This document shows positions 6,380 to 14,187 of a stretch of 18,496 bases of DNA, piece after piece. Under the pieces are notes generated by a model. That model ran no database searches and had not been told where the DNA came from. It saw nothing but the letters and a program-made list of their open reading frames with translations. Where the stretch lies: contig CABRFG010000047.1 in NCBI GenBank assembly GCA_902470095.1, forward strand, positions 1-18,496, given 5' to 3'. A program made the translations under genes and the position numbers. The stretch's first letter is position 1, and each line of letters opens with the position of its first letter. The DNA comes from an uncultured Collinsella sp. (lineage in GTDB: Bacteria; Actinomycetota; Coriobacteriia; Coriobacteriales; Coriobacteriaceae).

Positions 6380-8005
6380 ATGAACGAAGCGGTTTTAAGG
6401 GTTTTAGCCAGGCTGGGGCTCGACGCTAAACCATTCAAGCAGGAGAAAGTGATCGAGCTGGTCAAGAACCCCCTTTCCGGAGCATGGGTTACCGTCTATT
6501 CGCACCATGACGCTGCTGATGGAAGGCCTTCCGTTTTTGCCTGTTTTGCCGACCTTGCACGGAGGCAGGAGATTCTTGCAGGTGATGATTGGTTGAAGCA
6601 TGCTTCCAGTTTCTCGCCAGGCTTCTGCGTATGTGCAGATGACGTCACTTATCATGACGGGCGCGATGAGGGCTATGACTTTATTGTTGCCGAGCAGTAT
6701 TTCTATCCGCTCGACCAAGCGCAGATTCTGGTCAACCAGGAATTTGTCATGCTGTTTGAACTCTACCGCGGCGAAGACGGTTGCTACTATAGCGTCGACA
6801 AGTGCGGCGAGAGAGAAAAAGTCGTTGACTTTGCTGGAGACGAGGTGCGTGTCAGGACCAAATACATACTGCGCTTCATTGCAGCTAAGCAATGCTTCTT
6901 CGTCTACTTTGTTGACGCTCGGCTGGCATCTTCGTCCAACTATCCTTTGGGGAGCACTGAGTGCATTTCAGAGAGTGATGAAGTCGGAGGGAACTACCAT
7001 ATCGGACAGTGGTACACGAGCGATATTGATGAAGGCTATCTGCTGTCCATGCTCTACGCTCGAAGCTTTATCGAGCCCGACGACGTCGAGACTTGTGGCG
7101 TATGGCCGTTCGATGAGAAAAATGAACGGTACCCCGAGTTCGTCATCGGCGAACGGCCTGACGGCTCGCTCGTTCGATACACATGTGACCCGAATAAGCT
7201 TGGCACCTACTTTGATAAGGAGCCTCGCGCCCCACATTACTTAACCCCCGTTTTCTTTAAGCCCGCTGTACTTGATAAGTACAGGAGTAGCCCTCACTTC
7301 GATGTCAGCGAGCGTCACATTTCATGTGGGAGCCAGTGGAGGTGCGAGATTGACAATGTTGACCCGGACAGAGTTATGGTTTATCTCGGCGATTTGGGAC
7401 GCGATCTTCCCGAGAGTGAGCGCACTCATTTCCTTTCCTTCGAGATGTCTCCCGTTGACCAGCGCATTTCTGATGAGGTATTCAAGACAGATTTGCTCAA
7501 TATGTGGGTTAAAGATCCGTCGGGCCCTGTTTCCATGCTTATGCGAGCGCGAATGGAACTTGATAAAGCATGGAGGAAACGGTTTGGCTTGGCGCTGTAT
7601 AGGCCTTTCCACCGTGCAGACGAGGGCATTCTTGAACAAATCCACATTCCATCTGGCAACGGCGAGTCTGAATTTGAGTCCGTGACTATGGCCCTCACGA
7701 GAGCCCTCGTCGACTACATTGATGAAAGTGCTCTAAAGGACGCTGATGCGAAGGGTAGTATTAACAAGCTGGAGGCCTTTCTTAGCGGGAATGACATCGT
7801 GATCGACCTAAAGCCTCTCCGTGATCTTCAGAACCTTCGGTCGGCGGGGGCAGCGCACGGTAAGGGCTCAAAATACGATAGGCTTTACGGCGATGTGGTC
7901 ACCGAAGACCATAGAGAAGATGCGAAAAGACTTATTGCTCGGCTTACGACCATGCTGAACGAGTTGACTGAGGCCTTAAAACCTGCCGACGATCGGAAAG
8001 AGTAA
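6380..8005 (+). CDS. Large hypothetical protein with C-terminal HEPN-like motif
   Basis: I place the start at ATG 6380, because AAGAGGTG lies 6-10 bases upstream; GTG 6374 would add two residues and would overlap that site. The product has 541 residues, is acidic and soluble, and matches no family I can name. The first 400 residues are mixed strand and helix with many aromatic residues (YDFIVAEQYFYPL, VMLFELYRGEDGCYY, HISCGSQWRCEID). The last 150 are helical and contain LRDLQNLRSAGAAHGKGSKY, where R487 and H493 form an R-S-x4-H motif as in HEPN domains. It is a single-gene unit between the Abi-alpha gene and the relic at 8187-8330. I infer an undescribed defence or toxin-type protein with a large N-terminal sensing region; only the motif and the location support this. 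Confidence 0.75.
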   Translation: MNEAVLRVLARLGLDAKPFKQEKVIELVKNPLSGAWVTVYSHHDAADGRPSVFACFADLARRQEILAGDDWLKHASSFSPGFCVCADDVTYHDGRDEGYDFIVAEQYFYPLDQAQILVNQEFVMLFELYRGEDGCYYSVDKCGEREKVVDFAGDEVRVRTKYILRFIAAKQCFFVYFVDARLASSSNYPLGSTECISESDEVGGNYHIGQWYTSDIDEGYLLSMLYARSFIEPDDVETCGVWPFDEKNERYPEFVIGERPDGSLVRYTCDPNKLGTYFDKEPRAPHYLTPVFFKPAVLDKYRSSPHFDVSERHISCGSQWRCEIDNVDPDRVMVYLGDLGRDLPESERTHFLSFEMSPVDQRISDEVFKTDLLNMWVKDPSGPVSMLMRARMELDKAWRKRFGLALYRPFHRADEGILEQIHIPSGNGESEFESVTMALTRALVDYIDESALKDADAKGSINKLEAFLSGNDIVIDLKPLRDLQNLRSAGAAHGKGSKYDRLYGDVVTEDHREDAKRLIARLTTMLNELTEALKPADDRKE

Positions 8006-8186
8006 TTGCAGGGTGATGGGCTGTCATGCGCTAGGGAAACAAGGCTGTTGCAGTTGGCGGATTTAGATATTCTTGCATCAAGACCTTCCGATTTCCTATA
8101 GATAGAGACAGGTCCAATTAACTTTCAATGTGTATCCTCCTTATTTTCTGAGTTTATGTAGCACTAGCTGCGTTTATAGGAATGGG

Positions 8187-8330
8187 CTATGCGCGATACG
8201 GCGGTTTCAGCATGAGGCCGGCTTGTACTTCTTCGAGATTCCATATACTGACACCTTTCAGGTCCGGCTTATGTCCGCGCCAGTATTTATGCTTTAAGCA
8301 AAGCGGCACGAGTGAACTTGCTGCGAGCCT
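8187..8330 (-). pseudogene. Decayed C-terminal remnant of a DUF2971-like gene
   Basis: The minus strand reads, across two frames and two stops, GSQQVHSCRFA, stop, SINTGADISRT, stop (TGA where the intact gene has Trp TGG), KVSVYG, frameshift, LEEVQAGLMLKPPYRA and a terminal TAG at 8187-8189. The intact gene at 1272-1943 ends SRPVECRLL...FTWKASVPSLEEAQGGLMLKLPHSV, so the order of conserved blocks is the same. DNA similarity is clearest around CATGAGGCCG...CTTCTTCGAG (8211-8237). The copy is a dead paralogue of which only the last 50 or so codons remain. The rest of the gap 8006-8186 holds nothing I can support. Confidence 0.6.
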
Positions 8331-8376
8331 CATGCTGTGAGCACGTTAATCAATCGGTCGTGAAGGCGAGGTGAGT

Positions 8377-8604
8377 ATGAAAGGTAGAAACCAGCACGTT
8401 ACGAAGCGGGCGGATGGCAATTGGCAGGTTAAGGGCGAGGGGGCGCGTCGCGCTTCCTTTGTTACGACGACCCAGGGCGAAGCTATAAAGCGCGGTCGTC
8501 AAATTAGTTCTAATCAGCACTCTGAGCTAATCACCCATCGTCCTGATGGCAGGATCCGCGCAAAGGATTCCCATGGGCACGATCCCTTCCCGCCGAGAGG
8601 ATAG
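8377..8604 (+). CDS. DUF2188 domain-containing protein
   Basis: A 75-residue basic protein from ATG 8377, with AGGCGAGG upstream (GTG 8371 is an alternative that adds two residues). It covers the whole DUF2188 pattern: an N-terminal RNQHVTKRADGNWQVKGEGA, then ASFVTTTQGEAIKRGRQISS with the helix, then NQHSELITHRPDGRIRAKDS and the conserved tail HDPFPPRG. DUF2188 proteins are small, often basic, and widespread in bacteria. Some are found beside mobile or defence genes, but no function is proven. The length is normal for the family, so the gene is intact. It is followed within 15 bases by a strong hairpin. Confidence 0.9.
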   Translation: MKGRNQHVTKRADGNWQVKGEGARRASFVTTTQGEAIKRGRQISSNQHSELITHRPDGRIRAKDSHGHDPFPPRG

Positions 8605-8617
8605 GGACTTGACGCCA

Positions 8618-8657
8618 TTGCGGCTGCGGGCATGGATTAGCGTGTCCGCAGCCGCAA
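8618..8657. repeat. Strong 12-base-pair hairpin after the DUF2188 gene
   Basis: TTGCGGCTGCGG (8618-8629) is exactly complementary to CCGCAGCCGCAA (8646-8657) around a 16-base loop. It begins 14 bases after the DUF2188 stop. There is no T-run on either side, so it is not a classic terminator, although it could still stabilise or end the transcript. Confidence 0.7.
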
Positions 8658-8665
8658 ACGCCTGC

Positions 8666-8790
8666 CGGAAGTATGCGGCAAATTCTGGAACCCCCGAGCA
8701 CAACAGCTTTTCCACATAAAGGATCCGCAGGCAGAAGCATTACGGCATTCCGGAGCGCTCGGCACGCTAGGGATTTGCCGCATACTTCCG
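8666..8790. repeat. 18-base perfect inverted repeat spanning 125 bases
   Basis: CGGAAGTATGCGGCAAAT (8666-8683) recurs as its exact reverse complement at 8773-8790. The 89 bases between contain shorter self-complementary stretches (CCGAGC near 8694 with GCTCGG near 8757, and GAGCGCTC). The whole could fold as a long imperfect stem. It may be the ends of a very small non-autonomous mobile element, or a structured RNA. No gene lies inside it. Confidence 0.65.
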
Positions 8791-8831
8791 AGTTTTGGCC
8801 TTGTACCCTTTGCTCCAGATGCTGCAAACAC

Positions 8832-8859
8832 TTGATTGATGCTATTTAAGGTCTATAAT
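8832..8859 (+). promoter_or_regulatory. Promoter of the rloA-rloB pair
   Basis: TTGATT (8832-8837), a 16-base spacer and a perfect TATAAT (8854-8859). Transcription would begin near 8866. This excludes the ATG at 8836 as the rloA start and supports ATG 8914. Confidence 0.7.
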
Positions 8860-8913
8860 CAAATAAAAACTCTGAAATATCTTTTCAAAACAATGAAAGG
8901 AATGTTGAGGACG

Positions 8914-10131
8914 ATGCTTTGCCAGTTCACCTTCAGGAACTATAGATCCTATCGCGATGAGGCGGAGCTTTCCATGCAGGCGACGCCGATGAAGGAGTTC
9001 GAGCGCTCCCTCATAGTGTGCCCTGACGGGCAGGGCTTTCTACCAGTGGCCGCGGTGTACGGACCCAACGCTGGCGGTAAGTCAAACCTGCTCGAGGCTC
9101 TCGATTACGTTCGCTCGGCGGTAGCCAGACCGATTAGGCTGCTGTCTGCCAGTGCTGATGCACCAGGGGGTGATCGCCCTTCGATACCCCGTTGCTCTGC
9201 GTTCGAGTTCGATGACGTGTCGGCTGCTAAGCCCACCGAGTTCGAGCTCTACTATCGCGCGGGTGAGCATGAGTACCGCTATGCCCTGTCCGTGCATGCG
9301 GACGAGATCGTGTCCGAAGGACTGTGGCGGCGCAAATTGGGGGCGTCACGCACGGCGATGCTTTTCGAGCGCGAGGGCACGGGGGTTGAGCTTGGTCCCA
9401 CGCTGCGTAAGCTCGTGACGGCCGCGAGATTCAACCCGAGCCTGCCATACCTGTCGTTTCTCTGCATCAACTTTGACGCGCCGGTGATCAAGGAGGCTGC
9501 CAGTTGGTTTCTTGATGGGGTGTTCCTGAACTACAACAGCTCCTATCTGGAGCAGATGCTCGAACAGTTGCTCGATGAGGATGACTCACCCGAGATCACG
9601 CGTTTTCTGCGTGCCGTTAACGTGCGTATCGATGGCTTTAGGGTTGAGAAAGCTCCGGAATGGCGGGGCCAGCGCGTCTTCGTAAAGCATGAGGTGGACG
9701 GTAAGGGCTATGAGCTGCGCCTGTCCGAGGAGTCGGCCGGTACTCAGAAGCTCATGGGGCTGGCGGCGTTTCTGCTGGCGGCGCTCGAACGCGGCGGTAC
9801 CGTCGTTGTCGATGAACTCGACGCCAAGTTGCATCCGAAGCTCCTGCGCTACGTGATCCTGCTGTTCAAAGATCCCGAAGTCAACAAGAGCGGCGCGCAG
9901 CTCATCTTCTCGTCTCAGGACGTGTCCACTATGCGAAACGATGTTTTTCGCCGCGACGAGATATGGTTTGCCGCACGCGGCGAGGGGGAGGCGAGCCAGC
10001 TATGGTCGCTCGCCGACATCCACGAGTCAAATGGCAACCTGGTCAGCAAGAACGCGGCATTCGACAAGCAGTACCTGTCTGGCCGCTATGGTGCCGACCC
10101 GTATCTCACGCGCATTGAGGAGTGGGATTAG
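8914..10131 (+). CDS. RloA/AbiLi-like AAA ATPase
   Basis: A 405-residue ABC/SMC-like AAA ATPase (AAA_15/AAA_21 class) from ATG 8914, chosen because TGAGGACG precedes it and a promoter covers the earlier ATG. The N-terminus FTFRNYRSYRDEAELSM is the usual opening strand; Walker A is GPNAGGKS (about 50-57), the signature-like segment is LSEESAGTQKL (270-280), and Walker B is VVVDELD (297-303). After it comes LIFSSQD, where relatives usually have His (TTHD), so the switch residue may be Gln here. The stop is followed after one base by the ATG of the RloB-like partner. An AAA ATPase plus an RloB protein is the composition of the AbiL phage-defence system. I infer it senses infection and activates the RloB nuclease-like partner. 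Confidence 0.88.
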   Translation: MLCQFTFRNYRSYRDEAELSMQATPMKEFERSLIVCPDGQGFLPVAAVYGPNAGGKSNLLEALDYVRSAVARPIRLLSASADAPGGDRPSIPRCSAFEFDDVSAAKPTEFELYYRAGEHEYRYALSVHADEIVSEGLWRRKLGASRTAMLFEREGTGVELGPTLRKLVTAARFNPSLPYLSFLCINFDAPVIKEAASWFLDGVFLNYNSSYLEQMLEQLLDEDDSPEITRFLRAVNVRIDGFRVEKAPEWRGQRVFVKHEVDGKGYELRLSEESAGTQKLMGLAAFLLAALERGGTVVVDELDAKLHPKLLRYVILLFKDPEVNKSGAQLIFSSQDVSTMRNDVFRRDEIWFAARGEGEASQLWSLADIHESNGNLVSKNAAFDKQYLSGRYGADPYLTRIEEWD

Positions 10132-10132
10132 T

Positions 10133-10801
10133 ATGGCCGCGAAAAAGTCGAGGGACTGGCGCAGCGGCAAGCGCGAGGGACGCTCTCGCATGGTACAGAT
10201 GACGCGCCATCTCGTGGTGACCGAGGGCAAGGAGACTGAGCCTCGCTACTTCGAGGGCGTGCGCGCCGCGTTGGGCGCAGCAAACGAGCGGAAGGTTGCC
10301 GTAGTCGTTAAGGGGACTGGCAAACATACTCTCGACCTGCTCGACTTCGCCGTCGAACACTGCCTCTATGCGCCCGAGACGTTCGACCACGTGTGGCTCG
10401 TGTATGACAAGGATGACTTCCCTGCGTCCGACTTCGACGCGATGGAACGTAAGTGCAACGAGCTCTCTGATGGTTCGAGGACCTTCCACGCGTTGTGGTC
10501 CAACCCCTGTTTCGAGCTGTGGCCGCTTTTGCACTTTCGCTACACGACCGCGCATATGTCCGCGTCCGACTGCCAGCATGCCCTCGCGCAGGAGATGTTG
10601 AAGAACTTGGGTATCGAGTACCGCAAGAACCTGGACGGGATGTTTGGGGCAGTGGATGATAGGCGTGGCGAAGCATTGCAGCGTGCTGGGCGTCTCGTCA
10701 CATACCATAGGGGGCTGGGTAACGTTAAACCATCTGCGCAAAACCCTGCAACCAAGGTGGGCGAGATATTCGATGTGATTGGGCCGTATCTGGTTGGATA
10801 G
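10133..10801 (+). CDS. RloB/AbiLii-like Toprim-type protein
   Basis: A 222-residue protein from ATG 10133, one base after the stop of the ATPase, with GAGGAG about 11 bases upstream; the frame's longer upstream extension lies inside the ATPase gene and is not used. After a basic N-terminus it shows HLVVTEGKETEPRYF (E31 of a Toprim-like centre), then VWLVYDKDDF (D92 and D94), then the RloB-typical SNPCFELWPLLHF (123-135). RloB-family proteins are Toprim-like, related to OLD-type nucleases, and pair with AAA ATPases. The probable role is the nuclease effector of an AbiL-type abortive-infection system, kept inactive by the ATPase until phage is detected. Pairing and motifs are seen; activity is inferred. 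Confidence 0.88.
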   Translation: MAAKKSRDWRSGKREGRSRMVQMTRHLVVTEGKETEPRYFEGVRAALGAANERKVAVVVKGTGKHTLDLLDFAVEHCLYAPETFDHVWLVYDKDDFPASDFDAMERKCNELSDGSRTFHALWSNPCFELWPLLHFRYTTAHMSASDCQHALAQEMLKNLGIEYRKNLDGMFGAVDDRRGEALQRAGRLVTYHRGLGNVKPSAQNPATKVGEIFDVIGPYLVG

Positions 10802-10888
10802 CCGAGTCGCTGGATTGGCTTTCCGGTTAGTGCGATTGGCGGATTGTGCTGCGCTATTGCGAGTCCGGTGCGTAGGAGAAGTGCGGGG

Positions 10889-10922
10889 AAAATCGAAACT
10901 CGCCGAGCGCACACCGATTTTT
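10889..10922 (+). terminator. Possible terminator after the rloA-rloB pair
   Basis: AAAATCG (10889-10895) pairs with CGATTTT (10915-10921) around a 19-base loop that itself contains CTCGCCGAG, and the stem ends in a T-run. It lies 90 bases after the rloB stop. Confidence 0.4.
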
Positions 10923-11146
10923 GACAACAAAACTGCAGGTCGCGGATGCTCAAAACAGGGGCCTGTTTGACAGATCTCGGTTTTTCACCGCACTTCTGGA
11001 TTGGGTGCTCATTTAGCACTCTCGATGTCCCCACATCCCCTAAAAAAGTTCTTAAAACAGCCTTAAAGGCGCCTTGGCTCGCGTTGACAGCGTACAATAC
11101 GCATGTTTGACTATGACAAATGTGGAATTAAGGGGAGGGGTGCGCC
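10923..11146. other. Leader region before the pel operon
   Basis: With the terminator before it, the whole gap 10802-11146 has no credible gene. It holds a 6-base-pair hairpin AAACAG/CTGTTT (10953-10968) and a short GCCTTAAAGGC palindrome near 11060. A TTGACA (about 11088) is followed 3 bases later by TACAAT, so no well-spaced promoter pair is evident, although one of these is probably part of the pel promoter. AGGGGAGGGG before ATG 11147 is the pelD ribosome binding site. I saw no c-di-GMP riboswitch. Confidence 0.35.
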
Positions 11147-13285
11147 ATGGAGGTGCTGGTTGTTGGCAACACCGCATATGTTGACGATGACTTTTGTGCC
11201 AAGGCGTTCCCCGGGGACCATGTGCAGGTCGTAGCCGCGCAGGACGCGTACCGCGACGAGTCGTCGCCCCATTCCTCGTGGAAAGAGCTTCTGCAACACC
11301 TGGATCAGGCCTACGAGTTCGACCGCATGGTCTACCTTTCCAATTACCTTACCCCGCATACCGATACCGTGGGCGATATCGAGCTGTTGCGCTCGGTCTT
11401 TCGTGCGTGCGCGGGTCGCCGGGTCCAACTGCTGTATGTAGCGGGGCCCGCGGGTGCCGAGGGTGCCACCGACGCCGCGGGGCGAACGGGCAAGGGCATT
11501 ATCGCCCGCGCAGCCAACGACCTGTGCCGCTACTACGCTGCTCGCGAGGGCGTTCAGACCAAGATCCTGCGCGTGCCCTTCCTGTACACTGCCTCCGCCG
11601 CGCTGGAAGATCCGTTTTTGGTGCCGTTGTTCGACGCGTGCTCAACCGGATCGGTCGCTCTGCAGGGCGCGCAGGATGCGGCGTTTCCCCTGCTGTGTGC
11701 CGAGGAGCTTGCGGTGCTGGTGCGCCGCATCTTCGATAGCTGGGATGGTAACTTTGAGACGCTCGACGTTGCCGATACCTTCCATCACACGGCGGGTGAG
11801 GTGGGCGAGGCCCTCAAGGCGCTGTTCCCCGGCCTTGCCGTTGCCTATGGCGATTCTGCCGGCTACGCCCTGCCCGCCAGCGACGTCGCTCGCGTGCGCT
11901 ATGGCTGGTTTCAGCGCTATGACTTGCTGCGCGATCTCTCGACCATTCAAGCTCGCTGGGGCGCTGGACGCATCAAAAAGATCAACCCGCTGCGTGCCGC
12001 CATCGACCGCATCCAGATGCGCGCGCTGCCTATTAAATGCCTGGAGATGGGCGTTGCCTGGGTTCTGTTCGAGGTACTGGAGCATCTGTTCTCACAATCG
12101 GTCCAGCTCAACGTGCTCGATTATCGCCTGCTCTACGTGGTGCTGATCGGCACGCTGTATGGCTTGGACTTTGGCCTGGTTGCGGCGCTGCTGGCGTCGG
12201 TGGGTTTGGCAGCCAGCTACTTTACTCAGTACGGCTATACCTTCCAGGGCCTGTTCTACGAGCCGTCCAACTGGCTACCGTTTATTGCGTACTTTGTGGT
12301 GGGTGCCGTGTGCGGCTATGTGCAGCTGCGCAACAGCGAAGCCATTAGGGCGGAGCGCGACCAAAACGATCTCGTGCGCAACCGCAATACGTTCCTTACG
12401 CAGCTCTACCACGACGCGATCGAGGACAAGCGCGCGTACAGGCGCCAGATCGTGGGTCGCCACGACAGCTTTGGCAAGATCTTTGCCGTGACGCAGGAGC
12501 TCGATGTGCTCAACCCGCGCGACATCTATCGCAAGTGCTGCGAGCTTCTGGGCGAGATCCTCGAGAACGATTCGGTGGCGATCTACCATGTTTCGGGCGG
12601 GGCATTTGCACGCCTGGTGGCAGCAAGTCCCGCGATTGCCGAAGATGCCGCACGCTCGCTCACGCTTGAGCAGCTTGCACCTCTTTTGGGCGACGGGGGT
12701 CGTTCGAACCTGTGGGTGAACCGCGAGCTGACGCCGGGGCTTCCCATGTTTGGATACGCGATCGAGCGCGACGGGGCACCCGCCGTGTTGATCTTTGTGC
12801 GTAGTGCGGCCGAAAACCAAATGACCCTCTATTATCAAAACCTGTTCCGCATCTTGTGCGGGCTGGTCGAAAGCGCGCTGGGCCGTGCCTTTGACTATGA
12901 GGCGGTGGCGCAGGATAAACGCTGCGTTGACGGTACTTGCGTGCTCAAGCAGGCTGCCTTTGGCCAAGAGCTCGCGGCGGGGCAGGCGCTGGCAGATAGC
13001 AAGATGGGGAGTTTTTTGCTCCTGCGCGTGGTACCGGGCGTGGAGCCTGTCGGCGAGCTGGTGGGCGCAATTGGGTCGGCAATCCGCGAGAGCGACGCGG
13101 CGGGCTTGGTCGACGGCGACGTGCTCTATCTGCTTATGCGCCAGGCAAAGGCGTGCGATCTGCCCATTATCCGCGAGCGCCTGAGCGCAAAGCATATTGT
13201 GGTGGAGCCCGTCGACGGCGAGGACATTGTGGAGCTGTTGCAGCACATTTCTTACACCGGTGACGGTGAGGGGGGTGCCGCTTGA
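11147..13285 (+). CDS. pelD: PelD: SDR-like/GAF/degenerate GGDEF c-di-GMP receptor
   Basis: A 712-residue fusion. Residues 1 to about 285 resemble an extended SDR (epimerase) fold, but the glycine-rich loop reads VVGNTAYVDDDF and the YxxxK site reads GIIAR, so catalysis is unlikely. Residues 297-395 hold about four membrane helices (VAWVLFEVLEHLF, LLYVVLIGTLYGL, GLVAALLASVGLA, IAYFVVGAVCGYV). A coiled linker, a GAF domain (about 440-585) and a GGDEF-like domain (600-700) follow. The GGDEF motif is replaced by DGDVL, but the I-site R647-E-S-D650 is present at exactly the PleD-like spacing. PelD is the inner-membrane c-di-GMP receptor that activates Pel synthesis. The SDR fusion is the form described in Gram-positive pel operons. 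It is first in the operon, and a TTGA overlap joins it to pelE. Confidence 0.9.
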   Translation: MEVLVVGNTAYVDDDFCAKAFPGDHVQVVAAQDAYRDESSPHSSWKELLQHLDQAYEFDRMVYLSNYLTPHTDTVGDIELLRSVFRACAGRRVQLLYVAGPAGAEGATDAAGRTGKGIIARAANDLCRYYAAREGVQTKILRVPFLYTASAALEDPFLVPLFDACSTGSVALQGAQDAAFPLLCAEELAVLVRRIFDSWDGNFETLDVADTFHHTAGEVGEALKALFPGLAVAYGDSAGYALPASDVARVRYGWFQRYDLLRDLSTIQARWGAGRIKKINPLRAAIDRIQMRALPIKCLEMGVAWVLFEVLEHLFSQSVQLNVLDYRLLYVVLIGTLYGLDFGLVAALLASVGLAASYFTQYGYTFQGLFYEPSNWLPFIAYFVVGAVCGYVQLRNSEAIRAERDQNDLVRNRNTFLTQLYHDAIEDKRAYRRQIVGRHDSFGKIFAVTQELDVLNPRDIYRKCCELLGEILENDSVAIYHVSGGAFARLVAASPAIAEDAARSLTLEQLAPLLGDGGRSNLWVNRELTPGLPMFGYAIERDGAPAVLIFVRSAAENQMTLYYQNLFRILCGLVESALGRAFDYEAVAQDKRCVDGTCVLKQAAFGQELAAGQALADSKMGSFLLLRVVPGVEPVGELVGAIGSAIRESDAAGLVDGDVLYLLMRQAKACDLPIIRERLSAKHIVVEPVDGEDIVELLQHISYTGDGEGGAA

Positions 13286-14187
13286 TCTCGCTTGTCGTTG
13301 CTGCTGTCTTGCTGCTGATTCATGCGCTGGTTTGCCTGATGCTGTGGACGCTCATGAAGCTGGGCCTGCTGCCGGTGCGCGGGCACATGCTGGCTGTGAT
13401 AGTGCTGGTGCCGCTGTGGGGCCCGTTGCTGGTGGTTCTGTTATCGATCCGCAGCGCGAAGTTTGGCGAGGGACTGAAAGAGTCTGCGCTGGAGTCGCTG
13501 CGCTTCAACGACGAGCTGCATCGCAGCATCCTGGTGCACGACCGTGACGCCGATGCGGGCGTGGTCCCGCTCGAGGAGGCGCTCATCGTCAACGACCCGG
13601 CATACCGGCGCCGCCTAATGCTCTCTATGCTCACCGAGGAGCCCAACGCGTACCTGGCGCAGCTGCAGGCGGCTAAGCTTAACGACGACGTTGAGGTGGC
13701 GCACTATGCCGCGACGGCGGTGGCGCAGATCTCCAAGGAGTCCGACCTTAAGCTGCAGCAGCTGGAGCGTGCCTTTAAGACGGACCCAAGCGCGCAAAAC
13801 CTCAACGAATACTGCGATTTTCTTGGTGAATTCTTGGGCTCGGGCTTGGCCGAGGGGCGCGTGGCTCAGATTCAGCGCCAACAGTACGCGCGCCTGCTTG
13901 CGCGTCGCTGCGAGCGCGAGGATACCCTTGAGCTGCGCATTCGATACGCGACGACGCTGGCCGATGTCGGACAGATCGACGAGGCGCAGGCCGTGACCGA
14001 TCAGTTGGTTCTCGACGTGCCCGAGGAGCAGGAGGTTTGGATGCTTTGCCTGCGCCTTGCCGTGATGCGCCGCGATGGTGACGAGGTTCACCGTGTGATC
14101 GATGCGATTGACAAGCAGCATGTGTATTTGAGCGCCGACAACCGCGAAAAGTTGGCGTTTTGGCGCGACGGGGAGGAGGCCGGATGA
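13282..14187 (+). CDS. pelE: PelE membrane protein with helical-repeat domain
   Basis: A 301-residue protein starting at TTG 13282, overlapping the pelD TGA by 3 bases with AGGGGGG upstream, so the two are translationally coupled. Two membrane helices come first (about residues 3-27 and 36-57: ISLVVAAVLLLIHALVCLML and MLAVIVLVPLWGPLLVVLLS). Then comes a helical TPR/HEAT-like cytoplasmic domain (residues 100-290, with LEEALIVNDPAYRRRLMLSM and RIRYATTLADVGQIDEAQAV). This matches PelE, which in Pseudomonas and Gram-positive operons sits in the membrane complex with PelD and PelG and helps recruit the glycosyltransferase. Sequence similarity between distant PelE proteins is low, so position and architecture carry the call. 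It ends in an ATGA overlap with the next gene. Confidence 0.85.
   Translation: MISLVVAAVLLLIHALVCLMLWTLMKLGLLPVRGHMLAVIVLVPLWGPLLVVLLSIRSAKFGEGLKESALESLRFNDELHRSILVHDRDADAGVVPLEEALIVNDPAYRRRLMLSMLTEEPNAYLAQLQAAKLNDDVEVAHYAATAVAQISKESDLKLQQLERAFKTDPSAQNLNEYCDFLGEFLGSGLAEGRVAQIQRQQYARLLARRCEREDTLELRIRYATTLADVGQIDEAQAVTDQLVLDVPEEQEVWMLCLRLAVMRRDGDEVHRVIDAIDKQHVYLSADNREKLAFWRDGEEAG

Noticed and set aside
8836..8913. Start of rloA at ATG 8836
   Set aside because: This ATG lies between the -35 and -10 boxes of a good promoter (8832-8859), so it cannot be on the transcript.
9941..10132. Upstream extension of the RloB-like ORF
   Set aside because: It lies wholly inside the ATPase gene in another frame; ATG 10133 has a good ribosome binding site and starts the conserved sequence.
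12275..13246. A 323-codon open frame on the minus strand across pelD
   Set aside because: Antisense shadow of pelD with no ribosome binding site or motif.
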